Shown one piece after another: positions 54,156 to 64,000 of a stretch of DNA of 64,000 nt. Source of the stretch: Hyphomicrobiales bacterium. Lineage in GTDB: Bacteria; Pseudomonadota; Alphaproteobacteria; Rhizobiales; Xanthobacteraceae. A program made the translations under genes and the position numbers. The notes beneath the pieces are model-generated. The model was not told the DNA's origin and did no database searches. It worked only from the letters and a program-made list of their open reading frames with translations. Numbering within the stretch: the first letter of the stretch is position 1; each line of letters opens with the position of its first letter. The stretch is from positions 1-64,000 of the forward strand of contig JADJPN010000005.1 in NCBI GenBank assembly GCA_016713235.1, written 5' to 3'.

Positions 54156-54968
54156 TCATGCGGTGGCCCGCGCGGGCGATTTGTCGAGGATCGCGCGGGT
54201 TGCCGCCGCGACGTCGCTCTGGCGCATCAGGCTCTCGCCGATCAGGAACGTGTTGACGTTGATGCGCGCTAGCCGCGCGAGATCGCCGGGCGTGAAGAGA
54301 CCGCTTTCGCCTACAATGATTTTGTCGCGCGGAATCTTCGGCGCGAGTTCTTCCGTTGTTTCCAGCTTCGTCTCGAAGGTGCGCAGATTACGATTGTTGA
54401 CGCCGATCAGCCTGCCGTCGAGTTTCAATGCGCGCTCCAGCTCCGCCGCGTCATGGACCTCGATCAGCGCGTCCATGCCGTAGCCGGTCGCGGCGGCGAG
54501 GAGATCGCGCGCGGTGGCATCATCGAGCGCAGCCATGATGATCAAGATGCAATCGGCTTCCCACGCACGCGCTTCGGCGACCTGATAGGTGTCGTAGAAG
54601 AAATCCTTGCGGATCGCCGGCAGCTTGGTCGCGTTGCGGGCCTTGGTCAGAAACTCCGGCGCGCCCTGAAAGCTTGGTGTGTCGGTCAGCACCGAGAGAC
54701 ACGCGGCACCACCCGCTTCGTAGGCCTTTGCCAGTGACGGCGGATCGAAGTCGGCGCGGATCAGGCCTTTCGACGGGCTCGCCTTCTTGATCTCGGCGAT
54801 CAGCGCATACTCGTTGCGTGCAAGTTTTATTTCAATCGACTTGATAAAGCCGCGCGGCGCGGATCTCGATTTTGCGTCGGCTTCAAGGGAGCCAAGCGGA
54901 CGTTCGCGTTTCGCTTTCGCGATCTCTTCGCGTTTGTATGCGCCTATTTTTTCGAGGATATCGCTCAT
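54156..54968 (-). CDS. trpC: Indole-3-glycerol phosphate synthase
   Basis: 270 residues. TIM barrel of tryptophan synthesis. [51 protein letters not shown] and [15 protein letters not shown] are the family's phosphate-binding and catalytic blocks. Start overlaps the trpD stop by 4 bases. Not fused to trpF. Confidence 0.96.
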   Translation of the reverse strand: MSDILEKIGAYKREEIAKAKRERPLGSLEADAKSRSAPRGFIKSIEIKLARNEYALIAEIKKASPSKGLIRADFDPPSLAKAYEAGGAACLSVLTDTPSFQGAPEFLTKARNATKLPAIRKDFFYDTYQVAEARAWEADCILIIMAALDDATARDLLAAATGYGMDALIEVHDAAELERALKLDGRLIGVNNRNLRTFETKLETTEELAPKIPRDKIIVGESGLFTPGDLARLARINVNTFLIGESLMRQSDVAAATRAILDKSPARATA

Positions 54969-55981
54969 TGCGCGTTCGACACCGCGACGAGCTTGTCCAA
55001 CCGCGCCTTTGCCGCTCCGCTCTCGATGGATTTCTCGGCGAGCGCCGCCGCGTCTTTCAAGTTGTCCGCCTTGCCGGCGACGAGGAGTGCGGCAGCGGCA
55101 TTGAACAGCGCAACATCGCGGAACGGCCCCATCTGTCCGTCGAGCACGGCGCGAAGTGCCTCGGCATTGTAAATTGCTTCACCGCCCTTGAGTTCGCCGG
55201 GCTTCGAAGGTTTCAAGCCTACATCCGCAGGAGAAATGTCAAAGAGTTTGACCTTGCCGCCTTCGAGCTCCGCGACGTGGGTTGGGCCGGTCGTCGTGAT
55301 TTCGTCCAGGCCATCGGAGCCGTGCACGACCCAGGCTTTTTCCGAGCCGAGTGCGCCGAGCACTTTCGCGAGCGGTTCGATCCAGTGGCGCGCGAACACG
55401 CCAACCATCTGCCGCTTCACGCCCGCCGGATTGGAGAGCGGCCCGAGCAGATTGAAAATCGTCCGCGTGGCCAGCTCAACCCGCGTCGGGCCGACATGCT
55501 TCATCGCCGGATGATGCGAAGGTGCGAACATGAAGCCGATGCCGGCTTCCTTGATGCAATGTGAAATGCCTTCGGGGCGAAGCTCGATGTTGACGCCGAG
55601 CGCGCCGAGAACATCCGCCGCACCCGATTTCGACGAGAGCGCGCGGTTGCCGTGCTTTGCGACGGGCACGCCTGCGCCTGCGACGATAAACGCGGCGCAG
55701 GTCGAAATGTTGTAGCTGCCCGCGGCATCGCCGCCGGTGCCGACCACGTCGATCGCATTTGCGGGGGCGTCCACGGGCGTCATCTTCGCACGCATGGTTG
55801 CAACCGCGCCCGCGATCTCTTCCACGGTTTCGCCGCGCACGCGCAAGGCCATCACGAACGCGCCCATCTGCGAGGGCGTCGCTTCACCCGACATCATCTT
55901 GTCGAAGGCGTGCGCCGACTCTTCTTGCGAGAGCGACGCACCGGTCGCGACCTTGCCGATCAACGCGCGAAACTTTTCCAT
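54965..55981 (-). CDS. trpD: Anthranilate phosphoribosyltransferase
   Basis: 338 residues. Adds PRPP-derived phosphoribose to anthranilate. [17 protein letters not shown] binds [25 protein letters not shown] and [15 protein letters not shown] follow. ATG at 55981 chosen, 10 bases after trpG; the frame stays open upstream without homology. Confidence 0.96.
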   Translation of the reverse strand: MEKFRALIGKVATGASLSQEESAHAFDKMMSGEATPSQMGAFVMALRVRGETVEEIAGAVATMRAKMTPVDAPANAIDVVGTGGDAAGSYNISTCAAFIVAGAGVPVAKHGNRALSSKSGAADVLGALGVNIELRPEGISHCIKEAGIGFMFAPSHHPAMKHVGPTRVELATRTIFNLLGPLSNPAGVKRQMVGVFARHWIEPLAKVLGALGSEKAWVVHGSDGLDEITTTGPTHVAELEGGKVKLFDISPADVGLKPSKPGELKGGEAIYNAEALRAVLDGQMGPFRDVALFNAAAALLVAGKADNLKDAAALAEKSIESGAAKARLDKLVAVSNAQ

Positions 55982-55991
55982 TTCAATTCCT

Positions 55992-56588
55992 CTAGGCGCG
56001 TTTGGCCGCGTTCCACGCGGCGGCAAGATCGAGAAAATTCTTCAAAATCACGCGGCCATGTTCGGACGCGATGCTTTCGGGATGAAACTGCACACCGTGT
56101 ACCGGATGCTCTTTGTGTGACAGCGACATGACGAGGCCGTCGTCGGTCTGCGCCGTCACCTTCAAATCCTTCGGCATGGTGTCGCGGTCCACGACGAGCG
56201 AGTGATAGCGCGTCGCCTGAAAGGGTCCGTTGATGCCACGCATCACGCCTTCGCCGGAATGCTTCACGATGGAGAGCTTGCCGTGCACGGGCGAGGGCGC
56301 GCGGACTACGTCGCCGCCGTAAGCCTGACCGATGGATTGCTGGCCGAGGCAAACGCCAAAGATCGGGGTCTGCGCGCCCATTTCCTTGACGACATCCAGG
56401 CAGATACCGGCTTCGTTCGGCGTGCAGGGGCCGGGCGAGAGCACGACCGCGTCCGGCTTCTTTGCCTTCAGTTCGTCCACAGTGATTGCGTCGTTACGAT
56501 AGACGTCGACATTCGCACCCAGTTCGCCCAGGTAATGGACGAGGTTCCAGGTGAAACTGTCGTAGTTATCGATGAGCGCGACGTTCAT
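55992..56588 (-). CDS. trpG: Anthranilate synthase glutamine amidotransferase subunit
   Basis: 198 residues. Class I GATase supplying ammonia to Trp[33 protein letters not shown], nucleophile Cys in [16 protein letters not shown] and catalytic His in [16 protein letters not shown]. Separate from trpE, which lies 55 bases upstream. Confidence 0.96.
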   Translation of the reverse strand: MNVALIDNYDSFTWNLVHYLGELGANVDVYRNDAITVDELKAKKPDAVVLSPGPCTPNEAGICLDVVKEMGAQTPIFGVCLGQQSIGQAYGGDVVRAPSPVHGKLSIVKHSGEGVMRGINGPFQATRYHSLVVDRDTMPKDLKVTAQTDDGLVMSLSHKEHPVHGVQFHPESIASEHGRVILKNFLDLAAAWNAAKRA

Positions 56589-56643
56589 GGGCTTTTTCTA
56601 AACAAGTTCGGTTTTGACAGCCAGCTGGGTCCTGATCTCTTGG

Positions 56644-58161
56644 TTATTGCCCGCGTTTGGCGGCGGAAGCGAAGCGGCGCGCCTCCTCGGCGGCGCGGAA
56701 CAGGGCTTTGGCCTTGTTTTCGCATTCGAGCTGTTCGGATTTGGGGTTGGAGTCGGCGACGATGCCGGCGCCAGCCTGCACATACATCTTGCCGTCTTTG
56801 ACGAGGGCGGTGCGCAGCACGATGCAGGTATCCATCGAGCCGTCGGCGGCAAAGTAGCCGACCGAGCCCGCGTAGACGCCGCGCTTTTCCTTCTCGAATT
56901 CGTCGATGATCTGCATTGCACGCACTTTCGGCGCGCCGGACACCGTGCCGGCGGGGAAGCCCGCGACCAGCGCTGACAGGGCGTCGTGCTTTTCGCTCAT
57001 CTCGCCCTCGACATTCGAGACGATGTGCATGACGTGGCTGTAGCGCTCGATGAAAAACTGATCGGTGACCTTCACCGTGCCGATTTTCGAGACGCGGCCG
57101 ACATCGTTGCGGCCGAGATCGAGCAGCATCAGATGTTCGGCGCGCTCTTTCGGATCGGCGAGGAGCTCGGTCTCGAGATCCTTGTCTTCATGCGGAGTCG
57201 CGCCGCGCGGGCGTGTGCCGGCAATCGGGCGGATCGTTACTTTGTTGTCGCGCGCGCGAACCAGAATTTCCGGGCTCGAGCCAGCAATCGCGTATTGGCC
57301 GAAAGTCAGGAAATAAAGAAACGGCGCCGGGTTCACGCGGCGCAGCGCGCGATAGAGCGCGAACGGCGGCAGCGAGAATTTCGATTCAAAGCGCTGCGAG
57401 AGCACGACCTGAAAGATGTCGCCCGCGAGAATGTATTCTTTCGCCTTCGCGACCATCGCTTCGTATTCGGCGGGCGTGGTATTCGAAATCGCGTTCGCGC
57501 CGATCGGCTCGTCTTCGTTCGCCGCGGTTTCCTTGTTCAGCGGAACGTCGAGTGCTTCGACCACCGCGTTAAGCCGCTCGACCGCCTGGGCGTAAGCGGC
57601 TTTCGCGTTGACGCCGCTTTGCGTGCGCACCGGTGTGATCACCGTCATGGAATCTTTCACCGCGTCGAACACGACGACGATGGTCGGGCGCACGAGCACG
57701 GCGTCGGGCGTGCCGATGGGGTCGCTCTTCGGCGCGGCGAGCTTCTCCATCTGCCGCACCATGTCGTAGCCGAGATAGCCGAAGATGCCCGCCGCCATCG
57801 GCGGCAGACCGAACGGAACCTCGACTTTGCTTTCTTCGATCAAGGCGCGGAGCGCTTGGAGCGGCGGCTGCTTTGCCGGCTCGAACGCGTTTGCGTTCGT
57901 TCTCGCAGCGCGATTGATCTCGGCCTTGTCACCCTGCACGCGAAAGATCAGATCGGGATCGAAGCCGATGATCGAATAGCGGCCGCGCACCGCACCGCCT
58001 TCGACGGACTCGAACAGGAACGAAGGAAAACGCTCGCGCGCGAGCTTCAGATACGCGGAGACCGGCGTTTCCAGATCGGCAACCAGCGTCGTCCAGACGA
58101 GTTGCGGCTTGCCATTGGTATATGTCGCGCCGAAGGCGCCTTCGTCCGGCAAGACTTCCAT
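56644..58161 (-). CDS. trpE: Anthranilate synthase component I
   Basis: 505 residues. Converts chorismate to anthranilate. The feedback-site region is PSFLFESVEGGAVRGRYSIIG; the catalytic domain has GDIFQVVLSQRF, RPIAGTRPRG, ELLADPKERAEHLMLLDLGRND and FPAGTVSGAPKVRAM. Start lies 4 bases after the ppiD stop, so ppiD-trpE-trpG-trpD-trpC-moaC form one unit. Confidence 0.96.
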   Translation of the reverse strand: MEVLPDEGAFGATYTNGKPQLVWTTLVADLETPVSAYLKLARERFPSFLFESVEGGAVRGRYSIIGFDPDLIFRVQGDKAEINRAARTNANAFEPAKQPPLQALRALIEESKVEVPFGLPPMAAGIFGYLGYDMVRQMEKLAAPKSDPIGTPDAVLVRPTIVVVFDAVKDSMTVITPVRTQSGVNAKAAYAQAVERLNAVVEALDVPLNKETAANEDEPIGANAISNTTPAEYEAMVAKAKEYILAGDIFQVVLSQRFESKFSLPPFALYRALRRVNPAPFLYFLTFGQYAIAGSSPEILVRARDNKVTIRPIAGTRPRGATPHEDKDLETELLADPKERAEHLMLLDLGRNDVGRVSKIGTVKVTDQFFIERYSHVMHIVSNVEGEMSEKHDALSALVAGFPAGTVSGAPKVRAMQIIDEFEKEKRGVYAGSVGYFAADGSMDTCIVLRTALVKDGKMYVQAGAGIVADSNPKSEQLECENKAKALFRAAEEARRFASAAKRGQ

Positions 58162-58165
58162 TGCA

Positions 58166-60055
58166 CTATCTCTGTTCGCCGGCGCCCGTTACCTGTCGCA
58201 TGGCCGCTTCGTTCAAGCGCAAGCCGAGATTGGTCTGCAAGCGGTTCACGTACTGCACCTGCAAATCTTCCTGAATCGACTGGGTAAGCTGCTGGATCAG
58301 CGGCGAGGGAGGTGCTGTCGCCGGTACGTCGATCGCAGTCACGCGAAACACGATGCGGTCCGCGGTACTATCCGGCGTACCGACACCGGACTTGTCCTTC
58401 GCGGTCAGGAACACGCGCGCGATGGTGGCGGCGTCCAAACCGGGGACAGTCGTCGCCCGGTTGAGCTTCTCCGCTTTCTCGACTTTCAGGTTCGGCGCGG
58501 CGGCAGCGAAGGCCGCGCCTTCGTCGAGCTTCTTCTGCATGGCTGCCGCAAGCTCGGTGAGCTTCTTGCCAACCTGGTCGTCCTTCCAGCGCGTCTCAAC
58601 GCTCGCTTTGGCTTCCTCGAAAGCGCGCTCTCGGGACGGCTTGATGTCCACGACTTCGAACCAGATCGTGCTGCGGCTCTCGCGCATTTCGATGGCGTCG
58701 GTCTCGACGTTTTTCTGGGCCTGAAAGGCGGCGGCTAAAAGCGCTTCGGGATTCGGCAGGTCGGCGACTTTGGTGCCGTCGGGTTTCGCGCCGCTGCGGT
58801 CGATGGCGTCGACCGTGATCAACGGCAGGTTCATCTTCTTGCTGATTTCCTCGATGGTGAGGCCTGCGCCGCGCTCATCCTCGATCTTGTCGTGGAGGCC
58901 CTGCACGCGGGTAACCGCCTGGCGAAGCTGAAGGTCTTCGCGCAGCGCCTTCGAGATTTCGTCGAACGGCGGCGTGCGCTGCGGTTCAATTTTCGAAACC
59001 CGGATGATGACCGGGCCAAAGCGGCCGGCGATCGGTTGGCTTGTGGTGTTCGCGGCGAGACCGAACGCGGACACCGCGACCGGCGGATCGATGATCTCGG
59101 TCTTCGTGAGCGTGCCGAGCGGGGTGATGCTCAGGTTCAGTACTTTTGCCACCGCTTCGAACTGCTCGCCTTTGGCGAAACGATCGGCGGCGGCCTTCGC
59201 CGCATCCATCGAGGCGAACGAAATCTGCTCGATCTGACGGCGCTCCGGCGTGGTGATGCGCTCCTTGATGCTCTCGTAGGCCTTCTTCAAATCGTCGTCG
59301 CTGATCACGACATCTTTCGTGATTGCAGCCGGCGAGAGATAGAGCACGCGCAAGGAACGATACTCCGGCGCGCGGAACGCGGCCTTGTTCGCCTCGAAAT
59401 ACTTTTTCAGCTCGTCCTCGGACGGCGCGGGAATCGCGCCCGCCTGCGCCGGCGTGAGCCGCACGTATTCGATCACGCGGGTTTCGCTCTGCAAGCGCCA
59501 GAACGCATCGGTCAGCGTTTTCGGCGGCACGACTTCACCGCCGAGCGCCGAGAGAAGCTGCTGGCGAATCGCGATCCGCTTCTCCGCGGCGAGGAAGGTG
59601 GCTTCGGTGTAGTTGTTGTTGCGAAGGAGCGCCTGATAGCGGACCGGATCGAAGTTGCCATCGGGGCCCTTGAAGCCCTGAAATTGCATCACGCGGTCGC
59701 GCACGGTGGCGTCGGTAGCGGCAAGGCCCATGCTCTTGGTTTTCTCGTCGAGCGCAGCCTCCGCGACCAGTTCGCCAAGCACCTGACGATCGATGCCCAT
59801 GGCGCGGGCCTGATCCGGCGTGAAGGGACGATTGATCTGGCGGCCGATGTCCTGAAGGCGATCGTTGAACGCGCGGCGATATTGGTCGATCTGGATCTCG
59901 GTATTGCCGATCTTCGCAACGGTCTGCGCGCCGAAACCACGGAACACGTCGCCGATACCCCAGAAGGTGAAGCTGATGATCAGCAGGCCCATGAGGATGA
60001 AGAGCACGATCTGGGTCAGTATCGTGCGCGAACCGGCGCGAAAGCCTTGAAGCAT
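58166..60055 (-). CDS. SurA N-terminal/PpiC-type peptidylprolyl isomerase (PpiD-like)
   Basis: 629 residues. One N-terminal transmembrane anchor (about residues 14-33, TQIVLFILMGLLIISFTFWG), then a large periplasmic domain with an N-terminal SurA-like helical region (QIDQYRRAFNDRLQD) and a weak parvulin domain in the middle (about residues 255-365), resembling PpiD. Role: periplasmic or membrane-bound folding helper for outer-membrane proteins. ATG at 60055 chosen from the family start MLQGFRAGSRT; an ATG at 60094 is possible. Upstream of trpE in many rhizobia. Confidence 0.9.
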   Translation of the reverse strand: MLQGFRAGSRTILTQIVLFILMGLLIISFTFWGIGDVFRGFGAQTVAKIGNTEIQIDQYRRAFNDRLQDIGRQINRPFTPDQARAMGIDRQVLGELVAEAALDEKTKSMGLAATDATVRDRVMQFQGFKGPDGNFDPVRYQALLRNNNYTEATFLAAEKRIAIRQQLLSALGGEVVPPKTLTDAFWRLQSETRVIEYVRLTPAQAGAIPAPSEDELKKYFEANKAAFRAPEYRSLRVLYLSPAAITKDVVISDDDLKKAYESIKERITTPERRQIEQISFASMDAAKAAADRFAKGEQFEAVAKVLNLSITPLGTLTKTEIIDPPVAVSAFGLAANTTSQPIAGRFGPVIIRVSKIEPQRTPPFDEISKALREDLQLRQAVTRVQGLHDKIEDERGAGLTIEEISKKMNLPLITVDAIDRSGAKPDGTKVADLPNPEALLAAAFQAQKNVETDAIEMRESRSTIWFEVVDIKPSRERAFEEAKASVETRWKDDQVGKKLTELAAAMQKKLDEGAAFAAAAPNLKVEKAEKLNRATTVPGLDAATIARVFLTAKDKSGVGTPDSTADRIVFRVTAIDVPATAPPSPLIQQLTQSIQEDLQVQYVNRLQTNLGLRLNEAAMRQVTGAGEQR

Positions 60056-60147
60056 CTTGAATTCCAGAGGGTTAAGGAGAGCGGCAGGGATCATAGGTGC
60101 CGCCCCCCGGGGTCGCAACGGGAGCTATCGCCGCAATTTGCGGTCAG

Positions 60148-60180
60148 TTAGGCGCTCTGCTACGCGGCAGAACGCCCTAA
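60148..60180. repeat. Imperfect inverted repeat before tpiA
   Basis: TTAGGCGCTCTGC and GCAGAACGCCCTAA pair around a 6-base loop with one mismatch and one bulge. It lies 21 bases before the tpiA start, in the 146-base gap between the divergent ppiD and tpiA. It could be a 5'-UTR stem or an operator. Confidence 0.4.
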
Positions 60181-60201
60181 AACAACAAGGAAATTGGAAA
60201 G

Positions 60202-60954
60202 ATGTCCCGCCGCCCGCTTGTCGCCGGAAACTGGAAAATGAACGGCCTGAAGGCAGGGCTTTCCGAGCTCGAGGCGATTTGCGCGGGCTACTCGGCGGCA
60301 CTCAAGGCCAAAGCCGACTTTCTGATCTGCCCTCCTGCGACCCTGGTCGCGGAAGCGGCGGCGAGGGTTGCGGGCAAGGGCGTATTCATCGGCGGGCAGG
60401 ACTGCCACGCCAAGGCTTCCGGCGCCCATACCGGCGACGTTTCGGCGGAGATGCTGAAGGACGCAGGTGCGAGCTTCGTGATCGTTGGGCACTCCGAGCG
60501 GCGCGCGGACCATGGCGAGAGCGACGCGGTGGTGCGCGCCAAGGCCGAGGCGGGCTGGCGGGCCGGCCTTACGGCCATTGTCTGCGTCGGCGAACGCAAG
60601 GAGCATCGTGAGGCCGGGAAGGCGGTCGACGTCGTCCGCGCGCAGCTCGCGGGTTCCATTCCGGACGGCGCAACTGCGGGCAAACTGGTTGTCGCCTATG
60701 AGCCGGTCTGGGCGATCGGGACGGGGCTTACGCCGACGAAAATGGACGTTGCGGACATGCACAAGGCAATCCGGGAGACCCTTGCCGGGCGCTTTGGCGC
60801 AGAAGGGCAGAACACGCGAATTCTCTATGGCGGTTCGGTGAAGCCGGAGAACGCCAAGGATCTCATAATTCAGGCTGACGTTGATGGTGCATTGGTAGGT
60901 GGTGCAAGCTTAAAGGCTATTGATTTTATTGGAATTTCAAGTGCTTATATATAA
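60202..60954 (+). CDS. tpiA: Triosephosphate isomerase, with AT-rich 3' end
   Basis: 250 residues. Interconverts dihydroxyacetone phosphate and glyceraldehyde 3-phosphate. Catalytic Lys12 in GNWKMNG, His in [12 protein letters not shown], Glu in [11 protein letters not shown]; phosphate loop [15 protein letters not shown]. The last about 30 codons switch to AT-rich codons (ATA twice, TTA, GTA, ATT), although the protein remains a sound TIM end ([20 protein letters not shown]). The start has AAGGAAATTGGAAAG upstream as ribosome-binding site. Confidence 0.95.
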   Translation: MSRRPLVAGNWKMNGLKAGLSELEAICAGYSAALKAKADFLICPPATLVAEAAARVAGKGVFIGGQDCHAKASGAHTGDVSAEMLKDAGASFVIVGHSERRADHGESDAVVRAKAEAGWRAGLTAIVCVGERKEHREAGKAVDVVRAQLAGSIPDGATAGKLVVAYEPVWAIGTGLTPTKMDVADMHKAIRETLAGRFGAEGQNTRILYGGSVKPENAKDLIIQADVDGALVGGASLKAIDFIGISSAYI

Positions 60955-61020
60955 TTCCTAACTCTAAATAGCGTCTATAAGGTCTTCATCTGATTTCATA
61001 GATTTTTGGAATAGCGAATC
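60861..61020. other. AT-rich island covering the tpiA 3' end and the following gap
   Basis: GC content drops abruptly: the lines 60901-60960 and 60961-61020 contain 18 and 20 G+C out of 60 each, against clearly over 55% on both sides. The first third is the coding end of tpiA. The rest (60955-61020) shows no gene; TCTAT/ATAGA with a following TTTTT near 60974-61006 could be a weak terminator. Normal composition returns by about 61025. No transposase, tRNA or clear direct repeats seen. Confidence 0.6.
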
Positions 61021-61133
61021 CATGGCGGGTATTTCTTCAGGCTTGGGCACTCGCTTGGCTTTTGCGGAGCCCCCATGTATGGGTTCGCGCGAAATTTAGG
61101 GCGCTGAAACGGCTGCCCAGACGGAATCCTGAC

Positions 61134-61484
61134 ATGCATACGACCATTATCGTCATCCATCTCCTGATCGTGCTCGCGCTTATCGGCGTCGTGCTCCTGC
61201 AGCGCTCCGAAGGCGGCGCGCTGGGCATCGGTGGTGGCGGTGGTGGCGGCGGCTTCATGAACAGCCGCGGCACCGCGAACGCGCTGACCCGCGCCACAGC
61301 CATCCTCGCGACCGGCTTCTTCCTGACGAGCCTTCTGCTCTCGATCCTTGCGGGCTGGCGCCCGGCAGGACCGACGCTGATCAATCCGAACGCCCCGACC
61401 ACGATCAATCCGCAGGGGCCGACGATCCTGGACCAGCTCCAGAAAAATCAGCCGAAGGGACCGCAGGTTCCACAATCGAAATAA
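61134..61484 (+). CDS. secG: Preprotein translocase subunit SecG
   Basis: 116 residues. Two membrane helices (about 3-22 and 54-75) around the conserved loop VLLQRSEGGALG, followed by an unusual run of eight glycines and GFMNSRGTANALTRATAIL. The C-terminus is a Pro/Asn/Gln-rich cytoplasmic tail, typical of alphaproteobacterial SecG. ATG at 61134 used because hydrophobic helix 1 begins at once. Confidence 0.94.
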   Translation: MHTTIIVIHLLIVLALIGVVLLQRSEGGALGIGGGGGGGGFMNSRGTANALTRATAILATGFFLTSLLLSILAGWRPAGPTLINPNAPTTINPQGPTILDQLQKNQPKGPQVPQSK

Positions 61485-61489
61485 GCCGA

Positions 61490-61517
61490 GGGCCGGGAAA
61501 CCGGCCCTTACTTTTTT
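61490..61517 (+). terminator. Intrinsic terminator after secG
   Basis: GGGCCGG, loop GAAA, CCGGCCC, then TTACTTTTTT. Perfect 7-bp GC stem with a GNRA loop and a T-tract, starting 5 bases after the secG stop. It separates secG from pyrG. Confidence 0.85.
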
Positions 61518-61584
61518 GGGTATCCGTTTTTTTCAGTGCAGGGGCGACGATTTAGCCCTCGCAGAATCGATTCGAGGGGTTTAA

Positions 61585-63225
<1,641 letters not shown>

Positions 63226-63231
63226 TCCACG

Positions 63232-64000
63232 ATGTCCCGCGGCATCGATCACGTCATTCATCTCGTCCGCGATCTCGATGCGGCGGCCTCGCTTTACGAA
63301 AAGCTCGGTTTTCTCGTGAGTGCCCGCAACAAGCATCCGTTCGGCACGCATAACCGGATCGCGCAGCTCGACGGCTCCTACGTCGAAATTCTCGCCGTCG
63401 TCGAACCGGAAAAGATTCAAGGCGCGGGCGGGCCGACTTCGTTTGCGCATTACCACCGCGATTTTCTGGCGCGCAATGGCGAAGGCTTGAGCGGTCTCGT
63501 GCTCGCAAGCTCGGACGCGAATGCCGATAAGCTCGCGTTCGACAAAGCCGGCTATGGTGGCTTTCCGGTGTTCGATTTTGGACGCATGGGAAAACGCCCA
63601 GATGGCAGCGAGGCAGAGCTTGCCTTTGCGCTTTCTTTTCTCAGAGAGCCGGACTCCGCCGACGTGATGACGGTAGTCTGTGAGCATAAGCGGCCCGAGA
63701 ACTTCTGGTTCAAGGAGTTGCAGGCGCACGCAAACGGCGCATCGCGGGTCGCGAGTGCGATCCTCACCGCCGAAAGTCCGACTGATCACCAGTATTTTCT
63801 CCAGGCGTGGACCGGCGTGCGCGATCTACGTTCGACTTCGCTCGGCGTTACCGCCGAAACCCGGCGCGGCGATATTCAGATTACCGAGGCGCGGCCGTTC
63901 GAAGATGCGTTTGGTATCAAGCCGGCGGTATCGAAGGGCTTGCGCTTGTCGGCGCTCACGTTTGCCGGCGATGCCGTGAAGATCCGTGCGGCGATTTCAA
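63232..64000 (+). CDS. VOC-family glyoxalase-like protein, C-terminal end outside the window
   Basis: 256 residues visible, frame open to the window edge. Begins SRGIDHVIHLVRDLDAAASLYEKLGF, a vicinal oxygen chelate start, with a later FWFKELQAHANGASRVASAILTAESP. The two-part length matches the glyoxalase-like domain group (PF13468-type) rather than a single VOC unit. Substrate unknown. Six bases after pyrG, so probably co-transcribed with it. Confidence 0.8.
   Translation, partial: MSRGIDHVIHLVRDLDAAASLYEKLGFLVSARNKHPFGTHNRIAQLDGSYVEILAVVEPEKIQGAGGPTSFAHYHRDFLARNGEGLSGLVLASSDANADKLAFDKAGYGGFPVFDFGRMGKRPDGSEAELAFALSFLREPDSADVMTVVCEHKRPENFWFKELQAHANGASRVASAILTAESPTDHQYFLQAWTGVRDLRSTSLGVTAETRRGDIQITEARPFEDAFGIKPAVSKGLRLSALTFAGDAVKIRAAIS

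Overview
The window is chromosomal DNA of an alphaproteobacterium, most likely order Hyphomicrobiales (Rhizobiales; Nitrobacteraceae/Xanthobacteraceae-like). This is inferred from the high GC content, the alphaproteobacterial SOS box (GTTC-N7-GTTC) in front of lexA, RNase J, LpxI, a short ProRS, and the blocks rpsB-tsf-pyrH-frr-uppS-cdsA-dxr-rseP-bamA-lpxD-fabZ-lpxA-lpxI-lpxB and trpE-G-D-C-moaC-moeA-lexA. Almost everything is core housekeeping. There is no CRISPR array, no intact transposon or prophage, and no rRNA or tRNA that I can recognise.

Layout. 1-1.8 kb: end of an L,D-transpeptidase, an amino-acid-binding protein, and a lipoprotein gene on the minus strand. 2.0-21.2 kb: a long plus-strand operon for respiratory complex I (nuoA-N), then birA, rnj, mce and a DUF1467 gene. 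Four non-nuo genes sit between nuo genes with 2-7 nt gaps or overlaps: a DHCW cupin, a thioesterase close to fluoroacetyl-CoA thioesterase FlK, an FkbM methyltransferase and a pentapeptide-repeat protein. 21.7-28.5 kb: proS, lolC/E, lolD, dnaE. 28.7-43.3 kb: translation, isoprenoid, phospholipid, envelope-assembly and lipid A genes. 43.4-44.4 kb: a stand-alone KAS III that looks Bacteroidota-like. 44.5-50.5 kb: gltA and gltX (minus), comEC (plus), lexA (minus). 50.6-51.5 kb: almost pure C/G/A homopolymer, probably artefact. 51.5-60.1 kb: moeA, moaC, trpC, trpD, trpG, trpE and ppiD on the minus strand, with one plus-strand methyltransferase wedged in. 60.2-64 kb: tpiA, secG, pyrG and a partial VOC-family gene; the 3' end of tpiA and the DNA after it are abruptly AT-rich.

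Sequence quality. At least eleven normally essential or conserved genes (nuoA, nuoF, nuoH, nuoL, pyrH, cdsA, dxr, bamA, gltA, gltX, lexA) carry small indels, mostly in short homopolymers. comEC has a compensating pair and pyrH also a nonsense codon. Homology continues cleanly across each lesion, so I annotate the full genes and treat the lesions as probable sequencing or assembly errors. Coordinates of these genes span the whole corrected reading.

Most interesting leads: the guest genes in the complex I operon (especially the FlK-like thioesterase), mutually exclusive pairings in the nuoA leader that involve the nuoA ribosome-binding site, a terminator-like hairpin pair just upstream of bamA, the KAS III of unusual affinity, and the AT-rich replacement of the tpiA 3' end.
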